In this document: in pieces, positions 32,258 to 40,096 of the stretch | Position numbering within the stretch: the stretch's first letter is position 1 | How the letters are laid out: every line of letters begins with the position of its first letter | Source: CAVXEH01 sp963805305 | GTDB lineage: Bacteria > Chloroflexota > Limnocylindria > QHBO01 | Direction of reading: 5' to 3' | Assembly: GCA_963805305.1 (NCBI GenBank) | Contig: CAWDTM010000002.1 | Coordinates: forward strand, 62,001 to 126,000 | Length of the DNA stretch: 64,000 nt | The notes under the pieces: generated by a model | Told to the model about the DNA's origin: nothing | Database searches by the model: none | Seen by the model: the letters and a program-made list of their open reading frames with translations, nothing else | Position numbers and translations under genes: made by a program

Positions 32258-33256
32258 ATGAAGAAACTCATCAATCAGCCTGACAACCTCGTCGACGAAG
32301 AACTCGCGGGGATGACGTTGGCGCACGCCGACCTCATCCGGGTCATCGAGCCCAACGTGGTGGTCCGCAAGGACGCGCCGCGCCAGGGCAAGGTCGGCGT
32401 CATCTCTGGCGGCGGATCAGGGCACGAGCCGATGCACGGCGGCTTCGTCGGTATGGGTATGCTCGACGCCGCCTGCCCCGGCGCCGTCTTCACGTCGCCG
32501 GTCCCCGACCAGATGCTGGCCGCCACGAAGGCGGTCGACGGCGGCAAGGGCGTGCTGCACATCGTCAAGAACTACACGGGCGACATCATGAACTTCGAGC
32601 TTGCTGCCGAGCTGGCACAGGCCGAGGGGATCGAGGTGACGAGCGTCGTCATCGCGGACGACGTCGCCGTCAAGGACTCGCTCTACACCGCCGGACGTCG
32701 CGGCGTGGGCGGGACTGTCCTCGCCGAGAAGATCGTTGGCGCGGCGGCCGAGGAGGGACAGGATCTGGCGGCGGTCACCGCGCTCTGCGAGCGCGTGCAG
32801 GCCAACGTGCGATCCATGGGGATGGCCCTCACCAGCTGCACCGTGCCGGCGGCCGGAAAGCCGACCTTCGAGATCGGCGAAGACGAGATGGAGATCGGAA
32901 TCGGCATCCACGGGGAGCCCGGGCGCGAGCGCAGGAAGCTTGCGACCGCGGACGAGATCACCGAGATGCTGATGAATCCGATCCTCGACGACCTGCCGTT
33001 CAAGTCCGGCGACAAGGTGCTCGCCTTCGTCAACGGCATGGGTGGCACGCCGCTCATCGAGCTGTACGTCATCTACAACAAGGTCGCGGCGATGTGCCGT
33101 GATCGTGGCGTCTCGATCGAGCGCAACCTCGTCGGGAACTACATCACGTCGCTGGAGATGGCAGGGTGCTCGATCACGCTGCTGAAGCTCGACGACGAGA
33201 TGACCCGGCTCTGGGACGCGCCGGTCCACACCCCGGCCCTGCGCTGGGGGGTGTGA
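32258..33256 (+). CDS. dhaK: dihydroxyacetone kinase substrate-binding subunit DhaK
   Basis: Binds dihydroxyacetone covalently and passes it phosphate from DhaL-bound ATP. The 332-residue product has VGVISGGGSGHEPMHGGFVG (phosphate loop), KNYTGDIMNFELAAE, ADDVAVKDSLYTAGRRG and GIGIHGEPGRER with the substrate-linking His. ATG 32258 has a GGGAGC site upstream. dhaL-3 follows after 7 bases. This is the only DhaK in the window although there are three DhaL and two DhaM. Confidence 0.96.
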   Translation: MKKLINQPDNLVDEELAGMTLAHADLIRVIEPNVVVRKDAPRQGKVGVISGGGSGHEPMHGGFVGMGMLDAACPGAVFTSPVPDQMLAATKAVDGGKGVLHIVKNYTGDIMNFELAAELAQAEGIEVTSVVIADDVAVKDSLYTAGRRGVGGTVLAEKIVGAAAEEGQDLAAVTALCERVQANVRSMGMALTSCTVPAAGKPTFEIGEDEMEIGIGIHGEPGRERRKLATADEITEMLMNPILDDLPFKSGDKVLAFVNGMGGTPLIELYVIYNKVAAMCRDRGVSIERNLVGNYITSLEMAGCSITLLKLDDEMTRLWDAPVHTPALRWGV

Positions 33257-33263
33257 CAGACCG

Positions 33264-33902
33264 ATGATCGAGATTAGGTCGGGCGACCTCGTTCGATTTC
33301 TCGAGCTTTATGCCCAGCGCATCGCTGAGCGCAAGGTCGAGCTGACCGATCTCGACTCGCAGATCGGGGATGCCGATCACGGGATCAACATGGACCGTGG
33401 TTTCACCGCGGTCCTGGCCAAGCTCCCCGATCTGCGCGGGAGCGACCTGGGCACGATTGCCAAGACGGTCGGGATGACGCTCATCTCGACCGTCGGCGGC
33501 GCGTCCGGGCCGCTCTACGGCACCTTCTTCCTTCGTCTCAGCACGGCCCTCGGCGAACGGCAATCGGTTTCCCTGCCGGAGTTCGTCGCGGCGGTGCGCG
33601 CCGGCCTGGAGGGCGTCAAGCAGCGGGGGAAGGCGGAGCTCGACGACAAGACCATGGTCGATGCCATGACACCTGCCGTCGAGGCGCTCGAAGGAGCCGC
33701 GGATGGAGGCGATCTGAACGCGGCCCTGGCCGCCGCCGCCGAGGCGGCTGCCACAGGCCGGGACAGGATCACGCCGCTCGTGGCACGCAAGGGCAGGGCA
33801 AGCTATCTCGGGGAGCGCTCGGCGAATCACCAGGATCCGGGCGCAACCTCGACAACGATCCTCTTCGAGGCGCTCCGCGACGCCGTCGCGCCCGTGGGGT
33901 AG
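33264..33902 (+). CDS. dhaL: dihydroxyacetone kinase subunit DhaL (paralogue 3, adjacent to dhaK)
   Basis: The 212-residue ADP-binding subunit that is probably the true catalytic partner of the adjacent DhaK. Motifs are DSQIGDADHGINMDRG, LISTVGGASGPLYGTFF, LDDKTMVDAMTPAVEAL (Asp instead of the usual Gly before DKTM) and KGRASYLGERSANHQDPGA. It lies 7 bases after dhaK and 56 bases before glpK, so glycerol kinase and dihydroxyacetone kinase are likely made together. Confidence 0.95.
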   Translation: MIEIRSGDLVRFLELYAQRIAERKVELTDLDSQIGDADHGINMDRGFTAVLAKLPDLRGSDLGTIAKTVGMTLISTVGGASGPLYGTFFLRLSTALGERQSVSLPEFVAAVRAGLEGVKQRGKAELDDKTMVDAMTPAVEALEGAADGGDLNAALAAAAEAAATGRDRITPLVARKGRASYLGERSANHQDPGATSTTILFEALRDAVAPVG

Positions 33903-33958
33903 CGGGCCGAGCAGCCGCGTTCGCCCCGAACGTCCGAAGAACAGGAGTAGAGGAACAC

Positions 33959-35455
33959 ATGGCGAACTACGTAGGAGCGCTCGACCAGGGCACGACCTCG
34001 ACCCGCTTCATGATCTTCGATCATGAAGGCCAGGTGAAAGGCATCGACCAGAAGGAGCACGAGCAGATCTACCCGAAGCCCGGGTGGGTCGAGCACGACG
34101 CGATGGAGATCTGGCAGCGGAGCCAGGCGGTCATCGAAGGCGCGCTGCAGAAGACGGGAATCGCGGCCGGTGACCTGGCAGCGGTTGGCGTCACCAACCA
34201 GCGCGAGACAACCGTCGTCTGGGAGAAGGCGACGGGCAAGCCCGTCCACAACGCCATCGTCTGGCAGGACACCCGCACCGACCAGATCTGCAACGCTCTG
34301 TCCGCCGATGGCGGGCAGGATCGGTTCCGGCCCAAGACCGGACTGCCGATCGCAACCTATTTCTCCGGGCCGAAGATCAAGTGGATCCTCGACAACGTCG
34401 ACGGCGTTCGCGCCAAGGCGGAGCGGGGCGAGGTCCTCTTCGGGAACATCGACACCTGGTGCATCTGGAACCTCACCGGTGGCCCCAACGGCGGCAAGCA
34501 CGTCACCGACGTGACCAACGCCAGCCGGACCATGATGATGAACCTCGAGACGCTGGCCTGGGACGACGAGATCCTGGGGATCCTAGGCGTGCCAAAGGCC
34601 ATGCTGCCCGAGATCAAGGCCTCCAGCGAGGAGTACGGCAAGGCGACCGGCGTCCTGTCGGGCATCCCGGTGGCGGGCGACCTCGGCGACCAGCAGGCGG
34701 CCCTCTTCGGCCAGACCTGCTTCAGCACCGGCGAGGCGAAGAACACCTACGGCACCGGGAACTTCCTCGTCCTCAACACGGGGAACAAGCCGGTTCCGTC
34801 GAAGTCCGGCCTGATCACGGGTCTGGGCTACAAGATCGGGAACCAGCCCGCCGTCTACATGCTCGAGGGTTCGATCGCCATCACCGGCGCCCTCGTGCAG
34901 TGGCTTCGGGACAACCTGGGCATGATCCAGTCCTCGGCCGAGGTCGAGGCGCTGGCGGGCACGGTCGAGGACAACGGGGGCGTCTACTTCGTCCCGGCCT
35001 TCTCCGGCCTCTTCGCTCCCTACTGGAAGAGCGACGCGCGCGGCGTGATCGCCGGCCTGACCCGGTACGTGAACAAGGGTCACATCGCGCGTGCGGTGCT
35101 CGAGGCAACGGCATGGCAGACCAAGGAAGTGGTCGACGCCATGAACAAGGACTCCGGCGTGGCGCTCACCTCGCTCAAGGTCGACGGTGGGATGGTCTAC
35201 AACGAGCTGCTCATGCAGTTCCAGGCCGATGTCCTCGACGTCCCGGTCATCCGCCCGACCGTCGCTGAGACGACGGCGCTGGGTGCCGCCTATGCGGCTG
35301 GACTTGCCGTTGGCTTCTGGAAGGAGGTCGAGGACCTCCGCGCCAACTGGGGCAAGGACAAGGAGTGGGATCCGAAGATGGATGCCGCCGAGCGGACCAA
35401 GGAGTACGCGCTCTGGAAGAAGGCCGTTACGCGGACCTTCGACTGGGTGGAGTGA
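33959..35455 (+). CDS. glpK: glycerol kinase
   Basis: Phosphorylates glycerol to sn-glycerol 3-phosphate. The 498-residue FGGY kinase opens VGALDQGTTSTRFMIFDHEG and has GVTNQRETTVVWEKATGKPV, the NIDTWCIWNL segment, GDLGDQQAALFGQ, YGTGNFLVLNTG and the C-terminal KVDGGMVYNELLMQFQADVL. The His of GlpK that is PTS-phosphorylated in low-GC Gram-positives was not identified. A GGAGTAGAGGA ribosome-binding region precedes ATG 33959. The product G3P feeds GlpABC, the SdhBCD-linked flavoprotein and PlsY, all encoded nearby. Confidence 0.97.
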   Translation: MANYVGALDQGTTSTRFMIFDHEGQVKGIDQKEHEQIYPKPGWVEHDAMEIWQRSQAVIEGALQKTGIAAGDLAAVGVTNQRETTVVWEKATGKPVHNAIVWQDTRTDQICNALSADGGQDRFRPKTGLPIATYFSGPKIKWILDNVDGVRAKAERGEVLFGNIDTWCIWNLTGGPNGGKHVTDVTNASRTMMMNLETLAWDDEILGILGVPKAMLPEIKASSEEYGKATGVLSGIPVAGDLGDQQAALFGQTCFSTGEAKNTYGTGNFLVLNTGNKPVPSKSGLITGLGYKIGNQPAVYMLEGSIAITGALVQWLRDNLGMIQSSAEVEALAGTVEDNGGVYFVPAFSGLFAPYWKSDARGVIAGLTRYVNKGHIARAVLEATAWQTKEVVDAMNKDSGVALTSLKVDGGMVYNELLMQFQADVLDVPVIRPTVAETTALGAAYAAGLAVGFWKEVEDLRANWGKDKEWDPKMDAAERTKEYALWKKAVTRTFDWVE

Positions 35456-35495
35456 TGATCGCCGCCTCCTGAGGCGGACCGATCGGAGGATCATG

Positions 35496-35525
35496 GGCGG
35501 CGCGGCTCGCACGAGCCGCGCCGCC
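35496..35525 (+). terminator. strong hairpin between glpK and dhaM-2 (attenuator-like)
   Basis: GGCGGCGCGGCTC (35496-35508) and GAGCCGCGCCGCC (35513-35525) form a 13-bp perfect stem with a 4-base loop, followed by TCTCGTTT. A smaller hairpin (CCGCCT / AGGCGG, 35462-35477) precedes it. It would separate expression of glpK from dhaM-2 and the downstream genes. Confidence 0.6.
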
Positions 35526-35545
35526 TCTCGTTTGGAGGAGCACCG

Positions 35546-35959
35546 ATGGCCGTCGGGATCGTCGTCGTCTCGCACTCAGCGCCGCTCGCCGAAGCGGTGG
35601 TCGCGCTGGTGACCGCGCTTGGCAACCTCGCGCTGGACGAACCACCGATTCGCGCCGCGGGGGGCCTTGACGCGGAGACGATTGGCACCGACGCCACGCG
35701 GATCGCCGCCGCGATCGAGGCAGCGGACAGGGGTGACGGCGTCGTGCTGGTCGCGGACCTCGGTTCTGCCGTACTCTCAGCCCAGACCGCGATCGAGGAG
35801 CTGCTCGCACCCGGGCTGGCCACGCGTGTGCGCATCAGCCGGGGGCCGCTCGTCGAGGGTGCGTTCGTGGCCGCGGTGCAGGCGTCGGCGGGCGACACGC
35901 TCGACGCGGTCCTGTCGGCGGCCGACGCAGCGGCAGAGATGAACAAGCTGGAGGGCTGA
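35546..35959 (+). CDS. dhaM: PTS-type dihydroxyacetone kinase phosphotransfer subunit DhaM (copy 2)
   Basis: A 137-residue EIIA-mannose-fold protein with phospho-acceptor His10 in GIVVVSHSAPLAEAVV, then IRAAGGLDAETIGTD, VVLVADLGSAVLSAQTAIE and ISRGPLVEGAFVAAVQA. It has better family-typical spacing than copy 1 and lies in the same direction as dhaK and dhaL-3. ATG 35546 has GGAGGAG upstream. plsY starts 3 bases after its stop. Confidence 0.9.
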   Translation: MAVGIVVVSHSAPLAEAVVALVTALGNLALDEPPIRAAGGLDAETIGTDATRIAAAIEAADRGDGVVLVADLGSAVLSAQTAIEELLAPGLATRVRISRGPLVEGAFVAAVQASAGDTLDAVLSAADAAAEMNKLEG

Positions 35960-35962
35960 GCA

Positions 35963-36604
35963 TTGGGCACGGTCGCGCTGGCCGCGGCGGTCGGCTACCT
36001 GCTCGGGGCGATTCCGTTCGGGTTGCTGATGGGTCGCCTGACCCGGGGCATCGACATCCGGGCCTACGGGTCGCATCGGACCGGCGCAACGAACGCGCTG
36101 CGCACGCTCGGCGCCGGACCGGCCGCGCTCGTCTTCCTCCTCGACATCGGAAAAGGCGTGGCCGCCGTCCTCATCGCGCGCTTCGTGCTCGGCGGCGACG
36201 CCGGATCGCTCGCTGAGTGGGCCGCCGCGGCGGCCGGATTCGCGGCCATCGTGGGACACAACTGGTCGGTCTTCATCCGGTTCACCGGCGGTCGCGGGGT
36301 GTCGACCTCGACCGGGGCCCTGGGGGCCATGGCGCCGTGGGCCCTGCTGGTCATGGCCCCGGTGGTCGTGTTCATCATCTGGCGTTGGCGGTACGTCTCG
36401 CTCGGCTCGGTCTCCGGCGCCGTCCTCTCGCCGGTCGTGGTCGGGATCCTCGCGCTGCTCAATGTCTCGACCGTGCAGGCCTTTGTCTATGCCCTTGCGG
36501 CGGGAACCCTGGTGACCGTCGCCCATGCCGACAACATCGGCCGGCTGCGTGCCGGAACCGAGCGCAGGATCGGCCAGAAGGAGCAGGTGGCGACCCATGG
36601 CTGA
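35963..36604 (+). CDS. plsY: glycerol-3-phosphate acyltransferase PlsY
   Basis: Membrane enzyme making lysophosphatidic acid from G3P and acyl-phosphate. The 213-residue protein has ~5 TM segments and the three PlsY motifs: HRTGATNALRTLGAG, the VGHNWSVF segment and FTGGRGVSTSTG. The start is TTG 35963, chosen for GGAGGG about 7 bases upstream; no ATG lies before the first motif. It sits 3 bases after dhaM-2 and overlaps pgsA by 8 bases, tying lipid synthesis to the glycerol operon. Confidence 0.92.
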   Translation: MGTVALAAAVGYLLGAIPFGLLMGRLTRGIDIRAYGSHRTGATNALRTLGAGPAALVFLLDIGKGVAAVLIARFVLGGDAGSLAEWAAAAAGFAAIVGHNWSVFIRFTGGRGVSTSTGALGAMAPWALLVMAPVVVFIIWRWRYVSLGSVSGAVLSPVVVGILALLNVSTVQAFVYALAAGTLVTVAHADNIGRLRAGTERRIGQKEQVATHG

Positions 36605-37205
36605 CGCGCACGCGCCGGCCCGGCTCACGTCGCCGGCGAACCTTCTTGGCCTGCTGCGGATCGGGCTGACGCCGGTCGTCATCCTCCTGCTCGTGCTGCC
36701 GTTCCCGGGCGCCGGGCTGATCGCCTTCGTCGTGTTCTGCGTGGCGGCGGTCACGGATTTCCTCGACGGACGGGTTGCCCGCGCCCGCGGCGAGGTGAGC
36801 CCCTTCGGCGTGTTCATGGACCTGACCGCCGACAAGGTGCTCGTCGCGGGTGTCCTGATCGCGATGGTGCAGGTGTCGCTGGTCCCGGCCTGGATCGTGG
36901 CCATCATCCTGATCCGCGAGTTCGTCATTTCCGGGGTTCGCCAGCTGGCCGCGGCGGGGAGCGTCGTGATCTCGGCGCGCGCGCTCGGCAAGAGCAAGAC
37001 CCTCACGACCCTGGCCGCCATGGCCATCCTGCTGCTCGCGTTCGACGCAGCCCAGGGTGGTCCGCTCTCCGGTCTCGGGGTGGGGGATGCGCTGCAGGCC
37101 ATCGGCTTCTGGCTGATGGTGGTCGCCACCATCCTCACCATCGTCTCAGGCTACGACTACGTCGCGGGGGCCTGGGACATGCTGATCGGTCGTCGGCGTG
37201 ACTGA
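36597..37205 (+). CDS. pgsA: CDP-alcohol phosphatidyltransferase, PgsA-like
   Basis: Membrane enzyme probably transferring a phosphatidyl group from CDP-diacylglycerol to G3P, giving phosphatidylglycerol phosphate. The 202-residue product has the signature DFLDGRVARARGEVSPFG with MDLTADK (D-X2-DG-X2-AR-X8-G-X3-D-X3-D) and about five TM segments. PgsA is favoured over other family members by the NLLGLLRIGLTPVVI opening and by its place between plsY and glpA. ATG 36597 overlaps plsY by 8 bases and its end overlaps glpA by 8. Confidence 0.88.
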   Translation: MADAHAPARLTSPANLLGLLRIGLTPVVILLLVLPFPGAGLIAFVVFCVAAVTDFLDGRVARARGEVSPFGVFMDLTADKVLVAGVLIAMVQVSLVPAWIVAIILIREFVISGVRQLAAAGSVVISARALGKSKTLTTLAAMAILLLAFDAAQGGPLSGLGVGDALQAIGFWLMVVATILTIVSGYDYVAGAWDMLIGRRRD

Positions 37206-38814
37206 CGTCGACGTTGTCGTGGTGGGTGGAGGTGCGACCGGGTCCGGCGTGCTCCGCGACCTGGCGATGCGCGGCATCCGCGCGCTCCTCGTGGAGCGGG
37301 GCGACTTCGGGACGGGCACCAGCGGGCGGTACCACGGGCTCCTGCATTCGGGCGCCCGCTACGTCGTCCGCGACCCGGGCTCCGCACGCGACTGCGCGCG
37401 GGAGAACGCGACCCTGCGGCGCATCGCCCCGGGCTGCATCGACATGTGCGGCGGGTTCTTCGTGGCGACCCCCGACGACCCCGACGATTACCTGGAGGGC
37501 TTCCCCGCGGCATGCGCGGCCGCCGGCGTGCCGGCCGAGCCTGTGCCGCTCCACTACCTGTTCGCTGCGGAGCCGCTCGTGAACCGCGGGGTCCGGGCCG
37601 CGTACGCCGTCCAGGATGCCTCGCTCGAACCGTGGGAGCTGATCGACGCAAACGTCGCCTCGGCCCGTGAGCACGGCGGCGACGCATGGCGCTACCAGGC
37701 CGTCGTCGCGGTCGACCGGGGCGCCGACGGCAGCGTGCAGGGCGTCGAGCTGGAGGACCGGCGGACGGGCGATCGGCGCAGCATCACCTGCCGCGTGCTG
37801 ATCAACGCGGCCGGCGCATGGGCCGGCCAGATCGCCACCCTTGCCGGAGGTGTCCTGCACATGAGCCCGGGCAAGGGCTCCATGCTGATCATGAACCGCC
37901 GCATCACGCGGGCCTGCATCAATCGCCTCGCGCCCCCCGGCGACGGCGACATCCTGGTTCCGGTCCACACGGTGAGCATCCTGGGTACCACCGACATCAC
38001 GGTGCCCGACCCTGACGACGTTGCCGTCACCGCGGACGAGGTCCAGGCCCTCCTCGCCGATGGCGACCGCCTCATCCCAGGCCTCTCGACCGCGCGGGTC
38101 CTGCGCTCGTATGCCGGATGCCGGCCCCTGTACGACGCCACGGAGCTGGGCGGAAGGGTCGAGGAGCAGCACCACGCCGACTCCCGGGAGATCAGCCGCG
38201 CCCACCACGTCATCGACCACGGTGCGAAGGACGGAGTCCCGGGCTTGTGGAGCATCGTGGGCGGCAAGCTGACCACCTTCCGGCTCATGGCCGAGGAGAC
38301 CGCGGACCGGGTAGCCGCGTCGCTTGGGGTGGAGGCTCCCTGCCGGACCGCGGTCGAGCCCCTGCCGTCACCGGCGGGAGGCACCTCCTACTGGCAGGGT
38401 GCGCGCCTGGCGGCCGTCGAGGCCGATGGCGGCGGGGATGCCGAGCTGGTCTGCGAGTGCGAGATCGTGACGAACGCCGCCCTGCGCCACGCCCTTGACG
38501 AGCGCGCGGACTCCTCGCTCGACGACCTGCGCCGCACGACGCGGCTCGGGATGGGTCCCTGCCAGGGGGCCTTCTGCACGTGTCGCGCCGCGGCCGTCCT
38601 CGCGGAGCGATACGACGCTGGCACGCTGCCTGCCGCGGCGCCCGATCCCAACGACTCGCTGCGAGGATTCCTGCAGGAGCGTCTGCGTGGTGCCGCGCCC
38701 ATCGCCTGGGGTGACCAGCTCATGGAGCTCTGGCTGGAGGCCGGCATCTACCGGGGAACGATGGCCATCGACTCGCTGCCGCCCGGGAAGGGAGCGCCGC
38801 ATGCCGAGCGCTGA
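37198..38814 (+). CDS. glpA: anaerobic-type glycerol-3-phosphate dehydrogenase subunit A
   Basis: FAD subunit oxidising G3P to dihydroxyacetone phosphate. The 538-residue product has the FAD motif VVVVGGGATGSGVLRDLAMRG, TSGRYHGLLHSGARYVVRD, LWSIVGGKLTTFRLMAEETAD and a C-terminal BFD-like [2Fe-2S] domain (CECEIV, then GMGPCQGAFCTCR) that the paralogue at 24539 lacks. GTG 37198 overlaps pgsA by 8 bases. With glpB and glpC it completes a GlpABC complex that feeds the menaquinone pool. Confidence 0.94.
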   Translation: MTDVDVVVVGGGATGSGVLRDLAMRGIRALLVERGDFGTGTSGRYHGLLHSGARYVVRDPGSARDCARENATLRRIAPGCIDMCGGFFVATPDDPDDYLEGFPAACAAAGVPAEPVPLHYLFAAEPLVNRGVRAAYAVQDASLEPWELIDANVASAREHGGDAWRYQAVVAVDRGADGSVQGVELEDRRTGDRRSITCRVLINAAGAWAGQIATLAGGVLHMSPGKGSMLIMNRRITRACINRLAPPGDGDILVPVHTVSILGTTDITVPDPDDVAVTADEVQALLADGDRLIPGLSTARVLRSYAGCRPLYDATELGGRVEEQHHADSREISRAHHVIDHGAKDGVPGLWSIVGGKLTTFRLMAEETADRVAASLGVEAPCRTAVEPLPSPAGGTSYWQGARLAAVEADGGGDAELVCECEIVTNAALRHALDERADSSLDDLRRTTRLGMGPCQGAFCTCRAAAVLAERYDAGTLPAAAPDPNDSLRGFLQERLRGAAPIAWGDQLMELWLEAGIYRGTMAIDSLPPGKGAPHAER

Positions 38815-40096
38815 CGTCGTCGTCATCGGTGCCGGACTCTCCGGGCTCAGCGCCGCGATCGAGCTCGCCGAGAACGGAGCCCGGGTCCACCTCACCGCCA
38901 GGGGAATGGCCGCGACGCACTGGGCGCACGGTGGGCTGGACGTGGCCGCCCCGGCCGGGGTCACCACGTCCATGGAGGGCGTGGATGCCCTCCGTACGGT
39001 GCCGGGCCATCCGTATGCCGTGTTGCACGCGGCCGTCGGTCCGGCCGTCACGGCCCACCTGGCCAGGGTTGCGGCGGCGGGTATCCCGTATCGCGGCGGT
39101 CTGGCGGATCCGTTCCGTCGCTTCCCGACCCCGGTGGGCGGGCTGCGCCCGGTTGCCATCCTGCCTGCCGGCCAGGCCGCCGCCCTGGAGGCATGGGCGC
39201 CCGACGAAGGGCTCTTCCTGCTGGGGATCGATCGGTTCCGCGATGCCTGGCCGGGATTCGCCACCCGGAACCTGGCCGGCCAGGACTGGCGCGACGGTCC
39301 CGCGCGAATCGAGAGCGGGACGGCGAGGCTTCCCGGGCTGGCGGAGCTCCACAACCTCAACGCCCTCACGTTGGCCCGTCGGTTCGACGGCGAGGCCTGG
39401 CGCTCGAGCGCGCTCGACGCGATGCGCGCGGCATTGCCGTCGAGCGGCACCTGGAGGATCGGCCTGCCGGCCGTCCTGGGGATGGATCGCCACCCCGAGG
39501 TTCTCGCCCAGGCGGCCGATCGCCTGGGACATCCGGTCTTCGAGATTCCCACGCTGCCCCCATCGGTTCCCGGACTTCGTCTCTTCGAGGCGCTGCGGCG
39601 CAGAGCGCTCGACCTGGGCGTGGTCGTCCAGATCGGCTTTCCCGTCGAGCGGCTCGTTCGGGAGGGTCCCCGGGTGACCGCGGTCGAGACCCATGCCGCA
39701 GCGCGCCCGTTGCGCATCCGGACGGGGGCCGTGGTGCTCGCCACCGGCGGGATTGCCGGCGGCGGCTTTCGCGGCGAGCGCGATGGGGAGGTCAACGACA
39801 TGGTCGCCGGCCTCCCCGTGTGGGCCCCCGATCGCGGCACCTGGCTCGACGGCGACCTGTACGGGGCGGACGGCGTTCCCCTTGAATCGGCCGGGATCCG
39901 CGTCGACGACGAGCTGCGGCCTCTTGGTCCCGACGGGGAGGTCGCGATCGAGAACCTGCGGGTGGTTGGGAGTGCCCTGGCCGGGATGCGCTACCTGTCG
40001 GAGCGCTGCGGCGATGGGGTGGCGGTCACCAGCGCATGGCACGCCGCGCGTGCCCTCGCCCATGCCGCGCTGCCAGAGGAGGTGGCGGCGCCGTGA
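38801..40096 (+). CDS. glpB: anaerobic-type glycerol-3-phosphate dehydrogenase subunit B
   Basis: A 431-residue second flavoprotein of the GlpABC complex. It has an N-terminal Rossmann motif VVVIGAGLSGLSAAIELAENG, RPVAILPAGQA, VVLATGGIAGGGF and a C-terminal FAD segment GDGVAVTSAWHAARALAHA. ATG 38801 overlaps glpA by 14 bases with AAGGGAG upstream; the stop overlaps the glpC GTG. Confidence 0.9.
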   Translation: MPSADVVVIGAGLSGLSAAIELAENGARVHLTARGMAATHWAHGGLDVAAPAGVTTSMEGVDALRTVPGHPYAVLHAAVGPAVTAHLARVAAAGIPYRGGLADPFRRFPTPVGGLRPVAILPAGQAAALEAWAPDEGLFLLGIDRFRDAWPGFATRNLAGQDWRDGPARIESGTARLPGLAELHNLNALTLARRFDGEAWRSSALDAMRAALPSSGTWRIGLPAVLGMDRHPEVLAQAADRLGHPVFEIPTLPPSVPGLRLFEALRRRALDLGVVVQIGFPVERLVREGPRVTAVETHAAARPLRIRTGAVVLATGGIAGGGFRGERDGEVNDMVAGLPVWAPDRGTWLDGDLYGADGVPLESAGIRVDDELRPLGPDGEVAIENLRVVGSALAGMRYLSERCGDGVAVTSAWHAARALAHAALPEEVAAP

